Source: Nitrospirota bacterium (GTDB lineage Bacteria > Nitrospirota > Nitrospiria > Nitrospirales > UBA8639). Taken from it: DNA of 6,088 bases. The stretch lies in contig QIMB01000199.1 of the NCBI GenBank assembly GCA_003233615.1, positions 1-6,088 of the forward strand, given 5' to 3'. Below are positions 1 to 6,088 of this stretch, piece by piece. The notes beneath the pieces were generated by a model. It saw only the letters and a program-made list of their open reading frames with translations, was not told the origin of the DNA and did not search any database. The position numbers were made by a program, and so were the translations under genes. Numbering within the stretch: the stretch's first letter is position 1; each line of letters begins with the position of its first letter.

Positions 1-756
1 TTCGCCTTTTTCTTCGTTGATCCTAAGGGCTGGCTGGATATCGGTATTCCAAAACTTGCTGGCTTGTTGAGTAGGATAAATTCGGAGTTTTTGATTACCT
101 TTATGTATGATTTTCTGATCCGGGCCGTCAGGATTGAAGAGCTCCATGACCAAGTAAGCCAATTGCTCGGCGACGTAGAGAATGAGTGGATTAAAGAATT
201 ATGGTGTTTGGAACAGAGTAAGCGTGAAGAGAAGGTTGTACGACGTTACCGTGAGCAACTTAAGACCGCCATGGGTGGAGATGGGCCCAATAAACCACGC
301 TCTTATTACGCCACAATCCTTGATAAATCCAAGAACCGAACAAAATACCATATGGTTTACCTGACACGCCACCCGAAGGGAATAGTTGAATTCGCAAAAC
401 TGTCAGAGAAAACAGAAATTTTACAGCGGCGTGTTCGTATGCAGCGAGAAGAAGATCGCAGTGGCCAGCCTAGCCTATTTCCACCTAAAGACTCGGATTT
501 ACGTGATCAATTTTCGGCTAATATAGAAGATGTAAAAAGGTTCTGGATGGATCATTTGAACGAAAAAGAGTCCGTGTACAATAAGACGGATTTAGCTGAT
601 TGGCTGGAAGAGAGCGGCTGGCTGGAGAGCGATCTTCAAGTCGCCTTCAAAGAATTACTGGAAGAAGAGAAAGTCGAAAATATAGACATGAAAAGGAACC
701 GCAGAACACAATTTGTACATTTCGACAAAGGCGAACATTTACGGAGGTGTATATGA
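1..756 (+). CDS. tcmP: TcmP, three-Cys-motif partner protein (5' end outside window)
   Basis: The frame is open from base 1, so the gene starts upstream of the window; a TTG at 64 is an internal codon, not a credible start. The visible 251 residues begin with a hydrophobic strand ending in FFVDPKGW (residues 4-11), which I match to the FIDPFG-like motif of TcmP proteins, whose core resembles a Rossmann-fold methyltransferase. INSEFLITFMYDF (residues 26-38) is the typical next strand of the family. The last ~80 residues are charged and helical and look like a small winged-helix-type domain. TcmP proteins are named for sitting beside DUF5131 proteins, and one follows here, overlapping the TGA stop by four bases (ATGA), so the two are probably translated together. 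The biochemical activity is not settled. I recall this pair as NsnA and NsnB of the Menshen anti-phage system; the family call is firm, the system call is inference. Confidence 0.85.
   Translation, partial: FAFFFVDPKGWLDIGIPKLAGLLSRINSEFLITFMYDFLIRAVRIEELHDQVSQLLGDVENEWIKELWCLEQSKREEKVVRRYREQLKTAMGGDGPNKPRSYYATILDKSKNRTKYHMVYLTRHPKGIVEFAKLSEKTEILQRRVRMQREEDRSGQPSLFPPKDSDLRDQFSANIEDVKRFWMDHLNEKESVYNKTDLADWLEESGWLESDLQVAFKELLEEEKVENIDMKRNRRTQFVHFDKGEHLRRCI
743..749 (+). promoter_or_regulatory. Ribosome binding site of the DUF5131 gene
   Basis: GGAGGTG inside the last codons of tcmP matches the anti-Shine-Dalgarno strongly. Its GGAGG core ends five bases before the ATG at 753. It decides the start: the frame is open further upstream, with an earlier ATG at 600, but residues encoded before 753 do not resemble the family, while the protein from 753 opens with the expected IEWTEQTWNP block. 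Confidence 0.8.
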
Positions 757-1505
757 CCACCACGACAAAGATCGAGTGGACCGAGCAAACCTGGAATCCT
801 ACGACCGGCTGCACAAAAGTATCGTCCGGCTGCAAGCACTGTTATGCAGAAACTATGGCCAAGCGGCTCCAAGCCATGGGTTCCAAGGGGTACGAGAACG
901 GCTTCAAGCTGTCCTTGTTGCCGGAACGTCTGGGTGAGCCACTCAAGCGACGCAAGCCAACGATCTATTTTGTTAATTCAATGAGTGACCTGTTTCATGG
1001 GGATATCCCATACGCTTTTCTTGACCAGGTGTTTGATGTTATCCGTAGAACACCACAGCACACCTACCAAATTCTCACCAAGCGCGCGAAACGAATGAGC
1101 CAGTATTTTGCAAACCAAAATCGGACCGTGCCCGCCAATGCCTGGTTGGGTGTTTCCGTCGAAAACAGAAAATACGGGCTTCCACGTATTGATGAATTGC
1201 GTAAAGTAAATGCCAAAGTGCGCTTCCTGTCTATTGAGCCGCTACTCGAAGACCTTGGCTGGCTGGATTTGACAGACATCCACTGGGCAATCGTCGGTGG
1301 TGAATCGGGGCCAAAGGCACGGCCCATGAAAACGGAATGGGTTGAGGCAATAAAGGAACAATGCATCGAGCAAAATGTGGCCTTTTTCTTTAAACAATGG
1401 GGAGGCTGGGGGGCAGACAGTAAGCGTCGTGCGAAGAAAGCTAATGGCCGGAAATTGGCCGGGCGGACGTGGGATGAAATGCCAGAAACCGCTATACACC
1501 CATAG
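753..1505 (+). CDS. DUF5131 / phage Gp37-Gp68 family protein (three-Cys-motif protein)
   Basis: A complete 250-residue protein, close to the usual family length. It opens with KIEWTEQTWNPTTGC and carries the three-cysteine motif C20-x6-C27-x2-C30 followed by YAE, the pattern that gave the partner TcmP its name. The motif recalls the iron-sulphur site of radical SAM enzymes, but the spacing differs from the classical CxxxCxxC and no reaction is established. Other family blocks are present: VNSMSDLFH, the ILTKR segment, FLSIEPLLEDL, IVGGESGPKARPM and FFFKQWGGW near the C-terminus. The C-terminus is basic. The gene starts inside the tcmP stop codon (ATGA), which implies translational coupling and an obligate partnership. 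G+C is slightly higher than in its neighbours. Members occur in phages, prophages and defence islands; the second gene of Menshen (NsnB) is, to my recollection, this family. Confidence 0.9.
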   Translation: MTTTTKIEWTEQTWNPTTGCTKVSSGCKHCYAETMAKRLQAMGSKGYENGFKLSLLPERLGEPLKRRKPTIYFVNSMSDLFHGDIPYAFLDQVFDVIRRTPQHTYQILTKRAKRMSQYFANQNRTVPANAWLGVSVENRKYGLPRIDELRKVNAKVRFLSIEPLLEDLGWLDLTDIHWAIVGGESGPKARPMKTEWVEAIKEQCIEQNVAFFFKQWGGWGADSKRRAKKANGRKLAGRTWDEMPETAIHP

Positions 1506-1736
1506 GAGTGTTGAATGATATGAAGCCGTTACAACTCAATCTGGTTTTGTACGGAACAAAAACATACCAACGTCAGCAAGGCACACATGGGGATGCCGGA
1601 AGAGTGGAATAGGAGTCCATTTTAGCAGGGAATTTTTTCAATATCCAAATTTGCGTGAAGATTACGATATGGGGAAATGCGGAAACTCTAAACGATGTTG
1701 AGTTCATACTAATTCAGCCAGAGAAAGGACGTATTT
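1506..1736 (+). other. 231-bp spacer between the TcmP/DUF5131 pair and the OLD/helicase pair
   Basis: No convincing gene, tRNA, strong hairpin or terminator is visible. A GGAG at 1505-1508 lies 11 bases before an ATG at 1520 that opens a 30-codon frame starting MKPLQLNLV and ending at TAG 1610-1612. Beyond that amber codon the same frame stays open through the whole spacer to TAA 1769-1771, running 35 bases into the OLD gene. This could be a decayed or minimal small gene, or chance, since about 83 codons with a single stop is only mildly unusual. The gap is much longer than the overlaps seen within each pair, so it may also hold the promoter for the OLD gene, though I see no good pair of -35 and -10 boxes. 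Confidence 0.4.
1724..1729 (+). promoter_or_regulatory. Ribosome binding site of the OLD nuclease gene
   Basis: AAAGGA lies seven bases before the ATG at 1737. It supports that start, and the protein from there begins directly with the first strand of the ABC-type ATPase fold (KKIKIEGFKTF), as in other OLD proteins. Confidence 0.65.
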
Positions 1737-3347
1737 ATGCACATAAAGAAAATCAAAATCGAAGGATTTAAAACCTTCCGTTGGTTTGAATTGCCGTTGA
1801 ACAAACATCTCAACATCATCGTGGGTGACAATGAGACAGGAAAGACTACCCTGCTGGAAGCGATCAACCTTGTTCTGTCCTCCCAACTTGATGGCCGCAA
1901 TATTCAGTATGATCTGAATCCGTATATTTTCAATAGTGGCATGGTTAAGAGCTACTTTACTGCCATCAAAAACGGAGAACACGCATCCCCTCCATATATC
2001 CTGATAGAGGCATACCTCGATGATGGCGAAAGCAGTGACTTGACGAGGCTCAAGGGAACCAACAACTCTGAAGGAGAAAACTGTCCGGGGTTGTACTTGA
2101 AGGTAGAGTTGAACGAAGACTTCACTGAAGACTTCAGTAAATACTCCAAAGCGTCTGAAAACCCAGATATCCTCCCGACAGAATACTACACGACTGTATG
2201 GCGTTCGTTCGCAGACAATTCCGTGGCGACCAGAAACCTTCCATTTCGTGCGACAATAATAGATACGAGTCTATCCAGAGGGCACTTGGGCCCGAACAAA
2301 TACATCTCAAGAATTATCAGCGATGTTTTAGAAGACGACCAGCGATTTTGGCTGTCTACCGCTTATAGGAAACTAAAACATTCATTCATGGGCGAGGAGG
2401 GTATTAAGAAGATTAATGCCCATCTGGCAGAAAAGAAAGGCGATGTTACTGCCAAAACTCTTACCGTAGCAATGGACATGTCCGCGCGTTCGACATGGGA
2501 TAGCGGTATAACGGCTCACTTGGATGATATACCCTTCGATTCCGTTGGGAAAGGGGAGCAATGCCGTGTCCAAATAAAGCTTGCTATCGAAGCCGCTGGT
2601 GATTCAAACGTGCTGCTTATTGAGGAACCCGAGAATCATTTGTCACACTCAAACATGTACAAATTGATAGAAGAGATCGCGCAAAGAGGCGCTAACAGGC
2701 AAATCGTCCTCACAACTCATAGCAATTTTGTTTTGAATAAGCTTGGTATAGACAATCTAAAACTACTATCCCCAAGCGGCGACACGATGATTATGACAGA
2801 TTTATCGCCAGACACCAAAGAGTACTTCATGAAGCTTCCTGGGCACGACACCTTGCGACTCATTTTGTCGAAAAGAACCATTCTCGTAGAAGGTCCTTCC
2901 GATGAGTTGATTGTGCAGAAGGCATATAAGGTTCAATACGGGAAACTTCCATTAGAAGATTGTATTGATGTGATCTCGGTCCAGGGTCTTTCTTTCAAGA
3001 GATTCCTTGAAATCGGAAAACTGTTGAAACTGGATATCCGAGTCGTTACGGATAATGATGGGAATGTCGATGCACTCAGAAAAAAGTATAAGGACTACCT
3101 GGGCGAAAAGGTAGGAAATATAAACATATGCTTCTCTGACGATGAGAAATATAAAACATTAGAGCCTCAGTTGTTGAAGGCAAACTCTCTAGAGACACTG
3201 AATGCAGTTCTAGGTACGGATTTTGCAAGCGATGAGGATCTTCTCATCCACATGGGTAAGAACAAAACAGAGAGTGCTCTCAAAGTGTTCGAGTTCGACC
3301 AGGATCTGGAATTTCCAGATTACATCTATGATGCAATTAGAAAATAA
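1737..3347 (+). CDS. OLD-family ATPase with C-terminal TOPRIM nuclease domain (GajA-like; possible Menshen NsnC)
   Basis: A complete 536-residue protein. The N-terminal ABC/SMC-like ATPase has the typical KIEGFKTF start, Walker A GDNETGKTT (residues 30-38), a signature-like GKGEQ (271-275), Walker B VLLIEEPENHLS (292-303) and an H-loop TTHS (326-329). A TOPRIM domain follows: ILVEGPSDE with the metal-binding Glu at 385, VVTDNDG with Asp 439 and 441, a TLEP with Glu 476, and NKTESAL with a Lys at 510 that class 2 OLD nucleases usually keep. All expected catalytic positions appear intact, so an active DNA nuclease is likely. Such proteins assemble through the ATPase domain and cut or nick DNA, with ATP controlling activity in Gabija. 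The gene overlaps the downstream helicase by 20 bases, which makes it a class 2 OLD / GajA relative, somewhat shorter than the best-known GajA. It also follows TcmP-DUF5131, the place of the Menshen ATPase. Confidence 0.88.
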   Translation: MHIKKIKIEGFKTFRWFELPLNKHLNIIVGDNETGKTTLLEAINLVLSSQLDGRNIQYDLNPYIFNSGMVKSYFTAIKNGEHASPPYILIEAYLDDGESSDLTRLKGTNNSEGENCPGLYLKVELNEDFTEDFSKYSKASENPDILPTEYYTTVWRSFADNSVATRNLPFRATIIDTSLSRGHLGPNKYISRIISDVLEDDQRFWLSTAYRKLKHSFMGEEGIKKINAHLAEKKGDVTAKTLTVAMDMSARSTWDSGITAHLDDIPFDSVGKGEQCRVQIKLAIEAAGDSNVLLIEEPENHLSHSNMYKLIEEIAQRGANRQIVLTTHSNFVLNKLGIDNLKLLSPSGDTMIMTDLSPDTKEYFMKLPGHDTLRLILSKRTILVEGPSDELIVQKAYKVQYGKLPLEDCIDVISVQGLSFKRFLEIGKLLKLDIRVVTDNDGNVDALRKKYKDYLGEKVGNINICFSDDEKYKTLEPQLLKANSLETLNAVLGTDFASDEDLLIHMGKNKTESALKVFEFDQDLEFPDYIYDAIRK

Positions 3348-4422
3348 CAAATTAGTCATAGCGTCTGCTGGTTCTGGAAAGACAACGTTCTTGGTTAAAG
3401 AGGCGCTGTCGCGGCCAGATAAAAAGATTGCAATACTCACATATACCAATAACAACATTGGCGAGATCAAGAAGAAGTTTTGCGAGAAACACGGTGGAAT
3501 TCCCAAAGAAGTCGATGTGATGACATGGTTTGCTTTTTTGCTCCGCGAGTGCACACGACCATATCAACGGTCGGTGTATTCAGAGCGCAGAGTGAGAGCA
3601 ATTAATTTCCCTAATGGGCACTCGGCCCCCTTTGCGAGGCATGCTGATATCAATCGCTACTACTTTAGGAATGGTGACGAGATATACTCGGATAAGATTT
3701 CTCGCTTTGTCATCGATTGTGAAATAAATTCAAATGGCCTTGTGACGAAGAGATTGGCTGATATCTATGACAATATCTTCATTGATGAATTTCAAGATTT
3801 GGCTGGTTACGATCTGAATCTACTGGAGCTCTTTCTGAAATCCGGAATTCGTATGGTGATAGTAGGTGATCCTAGGCAATACATCTATGCTACGAACCAC
3901 TCAGCCAAGAATAAGCAATTCCGCGGCATTGGGATTCTGGATTTAGTTGGAGAATGGAAGACAAGTAATCTGTGCCAAATTGAAACGCAAGCAATAAACT
4001 TCAGATGCAATCATAAGATCTGCGAATTTGCCAACAAGCTCTTCCACAATATGGAGAATATGCAGTCCAACAACAGCACTACCACTGATCATGATGGAAT
4101 GTTTATGGTGTCTGAAAACAATGTGCATGAGTACGTTAGGCGGTTCTCGCCAGTTCTTCTTCGATATGACAGGAATGCCAATACCTACGGCTATCCTGCA
4201 CTGAATTTCGGAAATGCTAAGGGCTTGGAGTTTGAAAGGATTCTGATTATTCCACACGGACCGATAAAGAAGTTCCTTCAAAAAGGTGATGTGAAAGATG
4301 TTGAGAAGTCGTTGGAGAAGTTCTATGTCGCTGTTACAAGGGCAAAGTATAGTGTTGCGTTTTTGTATGATGGAAAATGTAGCGTTGGTTGCATTGAGTG
4401 GCAACCCACAGCAGACTTATGA
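3328..4422 (+). CDS. Compact UvrD/Rep-like superfamily 1 helicase (GajB-like)
   Basis: A 364-residue protein from the first of two adjacent ATGs (3328 and 3331). The frame is open upstream to an ATG at 3223, but that extension lies wholly inside the OLD gene and looks unlike protein. From 3328, Walker A ASAGSGKTT (12-20) sits at the very N-terminus, as usual for UvrD-like helicases. Further motifs in order: Ia ILTYTNNN, II FIDEFQD (Asp153-Glu154), III VGDPRQYIY (179-187), IV INFRCNHKI with Arg 226, V GNAKGLEFERI (about 295-305) and VI KFYVAVTRAK (331-340). The helicase core is thus complete, but the protein is clearly shorter than UvrD (~700) or the reference GajB (~490), leaving little room for 1B and 2B insertions. 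No good ribosome binding site precedes the start, so translation probably depends on the overlapping OLD gene. In Gabija this partner acts on DNA ends and supports the nuclease; the same role is inferred here. Confidence 0.85.
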   Translation: MMQLENNKLVIASAGSGKTTFLVKEALSRPDKKIAILTYTNNNIGEIKKKFCEKHGGIPKEVDVMTWFAFLLRECTRPYQRSVYSERRVRAINFPNGHSAPFARHADINRYYFRNGDEIYSDKISRFVIDCEINSNGLVTKRLADIYDNIFIDEFQDLAGYDLNLLELFLKSGIRMVIVGDPRQYIYATNHSAKNKQFRGIGILDLVGEWKTSNLCQIETQAINFRCNHKICEFANKLFHNMENMQSNNSTTTDHDGMFMVSENNVHEYVRRFSPVLLRYDRNANTYGYPALNFGNAKGLEFERILIIPHGPIKKFLQKGDVKDVEKSLEKFYVAVTRAKYSVAFLYDGKCSVGCIEWQPTADL

Positions 4423-4456
4423 AAACGAAATAATACTTTGCACTGGGGCTAAATGA

Positions 4457-5569
4457 ATGACAAAGAAGATTAAACTCGAACTGATGTGGATTGGGAAGGA
4501 GAACCGGCCGAAGCTGGAGCCGAGAATCTTGATCGAGAACCCGACGAAGTCATACCATGCGGCTCAACGTCATGGCGAAAGCGATATCTTCGATAATCGG
4601 CTGATATTTGGTGACAACCTGCTGGCGCTCAAGGCACTGGAGCAGGAGTTTGCTGGCAAAGTTAAGTGCATTTTCATCGATCCACCATATAATACGGGTT
4701 CAGCATTCAGGCATTATGACGATGGAGTGGAGCATTCCATTTGGCTCTCGTTAATGCGCGACAGATTGGAGCTTCTTCGTCATCTGCTGGCAGACGATGG
4801 CTCACTGTGGATTACCATTGATGATAACGAGTGCCACTACTTGAAGGTTTTGTGTGACGAGATTTTCGGTCGCGCCAACTTTGTTGCGAATGCTATTTGG
4901 CAGAAGAAGTACACCGTAGCCAACGATGCGAGGTATTTATCTGACAATCATGATCACATCCTGATTTATGCCAAGAACATGAATCTCTGGTTGCCTAATA
5001 AATTGCCTCGTCCGTCATCAATGGACGCCAGATACAACAACCCAGACAACCATCCAAAGGGGCGATGGAAAGCAACCCCTTTACATGCCAAGAGTGGGTC
5101 GCAGTCTGCCGACACGTTTTCATATAAGTTTAGGAATGGTGTGAGTTGGTCCCCGCCTCCAGGTACGTACCCGAGATTTTCTGCCGCTTCACTTCGCCGC
5201 ATGGATGACAATGACGAAATATGGTTTGGTAAATATGGCACAGCAACGCCATCTCGCAAGACGTTTCTATGCGATCTAACCAATATTGGTACCGTTCCTC
5301 TGACAGTATGGTTGTACAGTGAGGTCGGACATAACCATGAGGCAAGAAATGAAACGAAGGCTTTTAATTCCGAGAACCCTTTTGCGACGCCTAAACCAGA
5401 ACGATTGATGCAAAGGATTATTCATTTGTCCAGCCACCCCGGTGATCTCATCCTCGACTCCTTCGCTGGCTCCGGTACAGCAGGGGCTGTGGCCCACAAG
5501 ATGGGTCGTCGCTGGATTATGGTCGAGCTTGAGGAAACATGCCACACACACACATCATTCCCCGCCTGA
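4457..5569 (+). CDS. Beta-class adenine DNA methyltransferase (type III Mod-like), N-terminal part, ended early by a frame break
   Basis: An in-frame TGA at 4454-4456 rules out an earlier start, and GGGG at 4445-4448 lies eight bases upstream of the ATG. The protein has LIFGDNLLALKAL (49-61), the catalytic motif DPPYNTG (75-81), the LMRDRLELLRHLLADDGSLWITIDD block (about 99-123), a target-recognition region (about 150-310), and then the SAM-binding motif DSFAGSG (334-340). DPPY before FxGxG is the beta-class order of N6-adenine methyltransferases, including type III Mod subunits. After MVELEETCHTH the frame runs TSFPA and stops at TGA 5567-5569. The expected continuation (IIPRLKKVIDGED) is present two bases out of frame, directly after a (CA)6 run, so removing one CA would restore one long protein. 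The catalytic and SAM motifs are intact; the C-terminal domain is lost from this frame. The gene follows the helicase by 34 bases and may share its transcript. A type III Res gene, if any, lies beyond the window. Confidence 0.85.
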   Translation: MTKKIKLELMWIGKENRPKLEPRILIENPTKSYHAAQRHGESDIFDNRLIFGDNLLALKALEQEFAGKVKCIFIDPPYNTGSAFRHYDDGVEHSIWLSLMRDRLELLRHLLADDGSLWITIDDNECHYLKVLCDEIFGRANFVANAIWQKKYTVANDARYLSDNHDHILIYAKNMNLWLPNKLPRPSSMDARYNNPDNHPKGRWKATPLHAKSGSQSADTFSYKFRNGVSWSPPPGTYPRFSAASLRRMDDNDEIWFGKYGTATPSRKTFLCDLTNIGTVPLTVWLYSEVGHNHEARNETKAFNSENPFATPKPERLMQRIIHLSSHPGDLILDSFAGSGTAGAVAHKMGRRWIMVELEETCHTHTSFPA

Positions 5570-6088
5570 AGAAGGTCATCGACGGCGAGGACTCCGGCGG
5601 CATCACCAAGGCCGTGAACTGGAAAGGCGGGGGTGGCTTCCGTTATTACCGGCTCGGGCCATCCCTGATCGTCGAAGACGAATGGGGCAACCCGGTGATT
5701 AACTCCGAGTTCAACGCGGCCATGCTGGCCGAGGCTCTATGCAAACTGGAGGGGTTCGAGTACGCGCCCAGCGAGGATTTCTACTGGATTCACGGCAAGA
5801 GCACGGAGACGGATTTCCTCTACGTTACAACCCAGTTCATGAGCAGGGAGATGTTGACCCGCCTCAGCGATGAGGTTGGGCCGGAGCGCAGCCTGCTTAT
5901 CTGCTGCTCTGCTTTCCGCTGTGACCCTGACCGGTTCCCGAATCTGACCATCAAGAAGATACCCAAGGCGGTCTTGAAGAAATGCGAGTGGAACCACGAC
6001 GACTACAGTCTGGAGGTTGAGAACCTTCCGGTTCGGAATGATGAAGATGGAATGATGAATGATGAAAAAGAAATTCCCGCAAAGCCCC
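5539..6088 (+). CDS. C-terminal domain of the methyltransferase in a shifted frame (3' end outside window)
   Basis: This frame is open from 5533 (after TGA 5530-5532) to the window edge. It encodes the part missing from the preceding frame: HIIPRLKKVIDGED, GGITKAVNWKGGGGFRYYRLGPSL, EDEWGNPVINSEFNAAMLAEALCKLEGF, and further residues to DDYSLEVENLP, followed by an acidic, low-complexity tail. This is the usual C-terminal domain of type III Mod-like methyltransferases, so the two frames are one gene in origin. Base 5539 is an ATG in this frame, reading MPHTHIIPRL, with GAGG four bases upstream, so a separate C-terminal polypeptide could be made. Whether that happens is unknown. G+C is about 61% over 5581-5940 against about 47% in the target-recognition region. 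Alternatives are a phase-off allele, a decaying gene or a sequencing error. No stop is reached in the window, and at least 183 codons follow the ATG. Confidence 0.7.
   Translation, partial: MPHTHIIPRLKKVIDGEDSGGITKAVNWKGGGGFRYYRLGPSLIVEDEWGNPVINSEFNAAMLAEALCKLEGFEYAPSEDFYWIHGKSTETDFLYVTTQFMSREMLTRLSDEVGPERSLLICCSAFRCDPDRFPNLTIKKIPKAVLKKCEWNHDDYSLEVENLPVRNDEDGMMNDEKEIPAKP
5543..5554 (+). repeat. (CA)6 dinucleotide tract at the methyltransferase frame break
   Basis: Six CA units span the exact point where the methyltransferase changes frame. Five units would give CHTHIIPRLKKV in a single frame; six send the frame to TGA at 5567. Dinucleotide tracts gain and lose units by replication slippage, so this could switch the gene on and off, although 12 bases is short for a highly mutable tract. 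Confidence 0.85.
6037..6064 (+). repeat. Four-unit heptamer tandem repeat in the methyltransferase tail
   Basis: Four adjacent seven-base units read AATGATG, AAGATGG, AATGATG, AATGATG; only the second differs, at two positions. They encode the acidic NDEDGMMNDE tail after the conserved domain. Seven is not a multiple of three, so gain or loss of a unit would alter the C-terminus. The last units also create an ATG pair at 6059-6064 in another frame (MMKKKF...), which could be the start of a following gene. Confidence 0.6.

Noticed and set aside
1443..1466. GGCC-containing repeats near the end of the DUF5131 gene, considered as a terminator
   Set aside because: They lie within the coding region, form only a weak imperfect stem, and no T-run follows.
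1635..1670. Possible promoter for the OLD gene: TTTTCA at 1635 and TACGAT at 1663
   Set aside because: The gap between the boxes is about 22 bases and neither is a good match. A promoter in this spacer is reasonable but not shown by these bases.
2115..2138. Tandem 12-mer GAAGACTTCACT / GAAGACTTCAGT, with a 15-base inverted repeat at 2124-2138, inside the OLD gene
   Set aside because: It encodes a plain EDFTEDFS repeat in a variable stretch of the ATPase domain. A short duplication explains it and no regulatory role is suggested.
3223..3327. Upstream extension of the helicase frame to the ATG at 3223
   Set aside because: The extra 35 residues overlap the conserved TOPRIM C-terminus of the OLD gene and do not resemble the start of UvrD-like helicases, which begin just before Walker A.
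3943..4404. 153-codon open frame on the minus strand opposite the helicase
   Set aside because: It lies entirely inside a gene with full helicase motifs on the + strand, and its product shows no recognisable motif; it is a shadow.
4394..4456. Possible promoter for the methyltransferase (TTGAGT at 4394, AT-rich stretch near 4430)
   Set aside because: No -10 box falls at the right distance. Read-through from the helicase gene across only 34 bases is simpler.
1..6088. CRISPR array, tRNA, insertion sequence ends or attachment sites
   Set aside because: No regularly spaced repeats, cloverleaf, transposase or flanking direct repeats were seen on either strand.

Overview
The window looks like part of a bacterial (or possibly archaeal) defence island. 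All genes are on the + strand, closely packed, and belong to families known from anti-phage and DNA-modification loci. The host cannot be named from the sequence. Base composition is patchy: most of the island is in the low 40s to low 50s percent G+C, while the last ~600 bases are near 60%, as expected for accessory DNA assembled from several sources.

Layout. (1) Bases 1-756: C-terminal 251 codons of a TcmP protein (three-Cys-motif partner), cut by the window start. (2) 753-1505: a DUF5131 / phage Gp37-Gp68 family protein with the three-cysteine motif, joined to TcmP by an ATGA overlap. (3) 1506-1736: a 231-bp spacer with no convincing gene. (4) 1737-3347: an OLD-family ATPase with a C-terminal TOPRIM nuclease domain. 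(5) 3328-4422: a compact UvrD-like superfamily 1 helicase overlapping the OLD gene by 20 bases. (6) 4457 to beyond the window end: a beta-class adenine DNA methyltransferase of the type III Mod sort. Its reading frame is broken at a (CA)6 run (5543-5554). The rest of the protein continues in another frame to the window edge and has its own ATG at 5539.

How the genes may work together. OLD nuclease plus UvrD-like helicase is the Gabija (GajA/GajB) arrangement. TcmP plus DUF5131 plus an OLD-like ATPase is, as I recall it, the three-gene Menshen arrangement (NsnA/NsnB/NsnC). Here one OLD gene sits where it could serve as NsnC for the upstream pair and as GajA for the downstream helicase. The locus is therefore either two systems side by side or a composite sharing one nuclease. 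The methyltransferase may be the modification half of a type III restriction system whose Res gene lies outside the window, or an addition to the island.

The points most worth checking are the shared OLD nuclease, the short helicase, and the methyltransferase frame break at a dinucleotide repeat (phase switch, split gene, decay or sequencing error).
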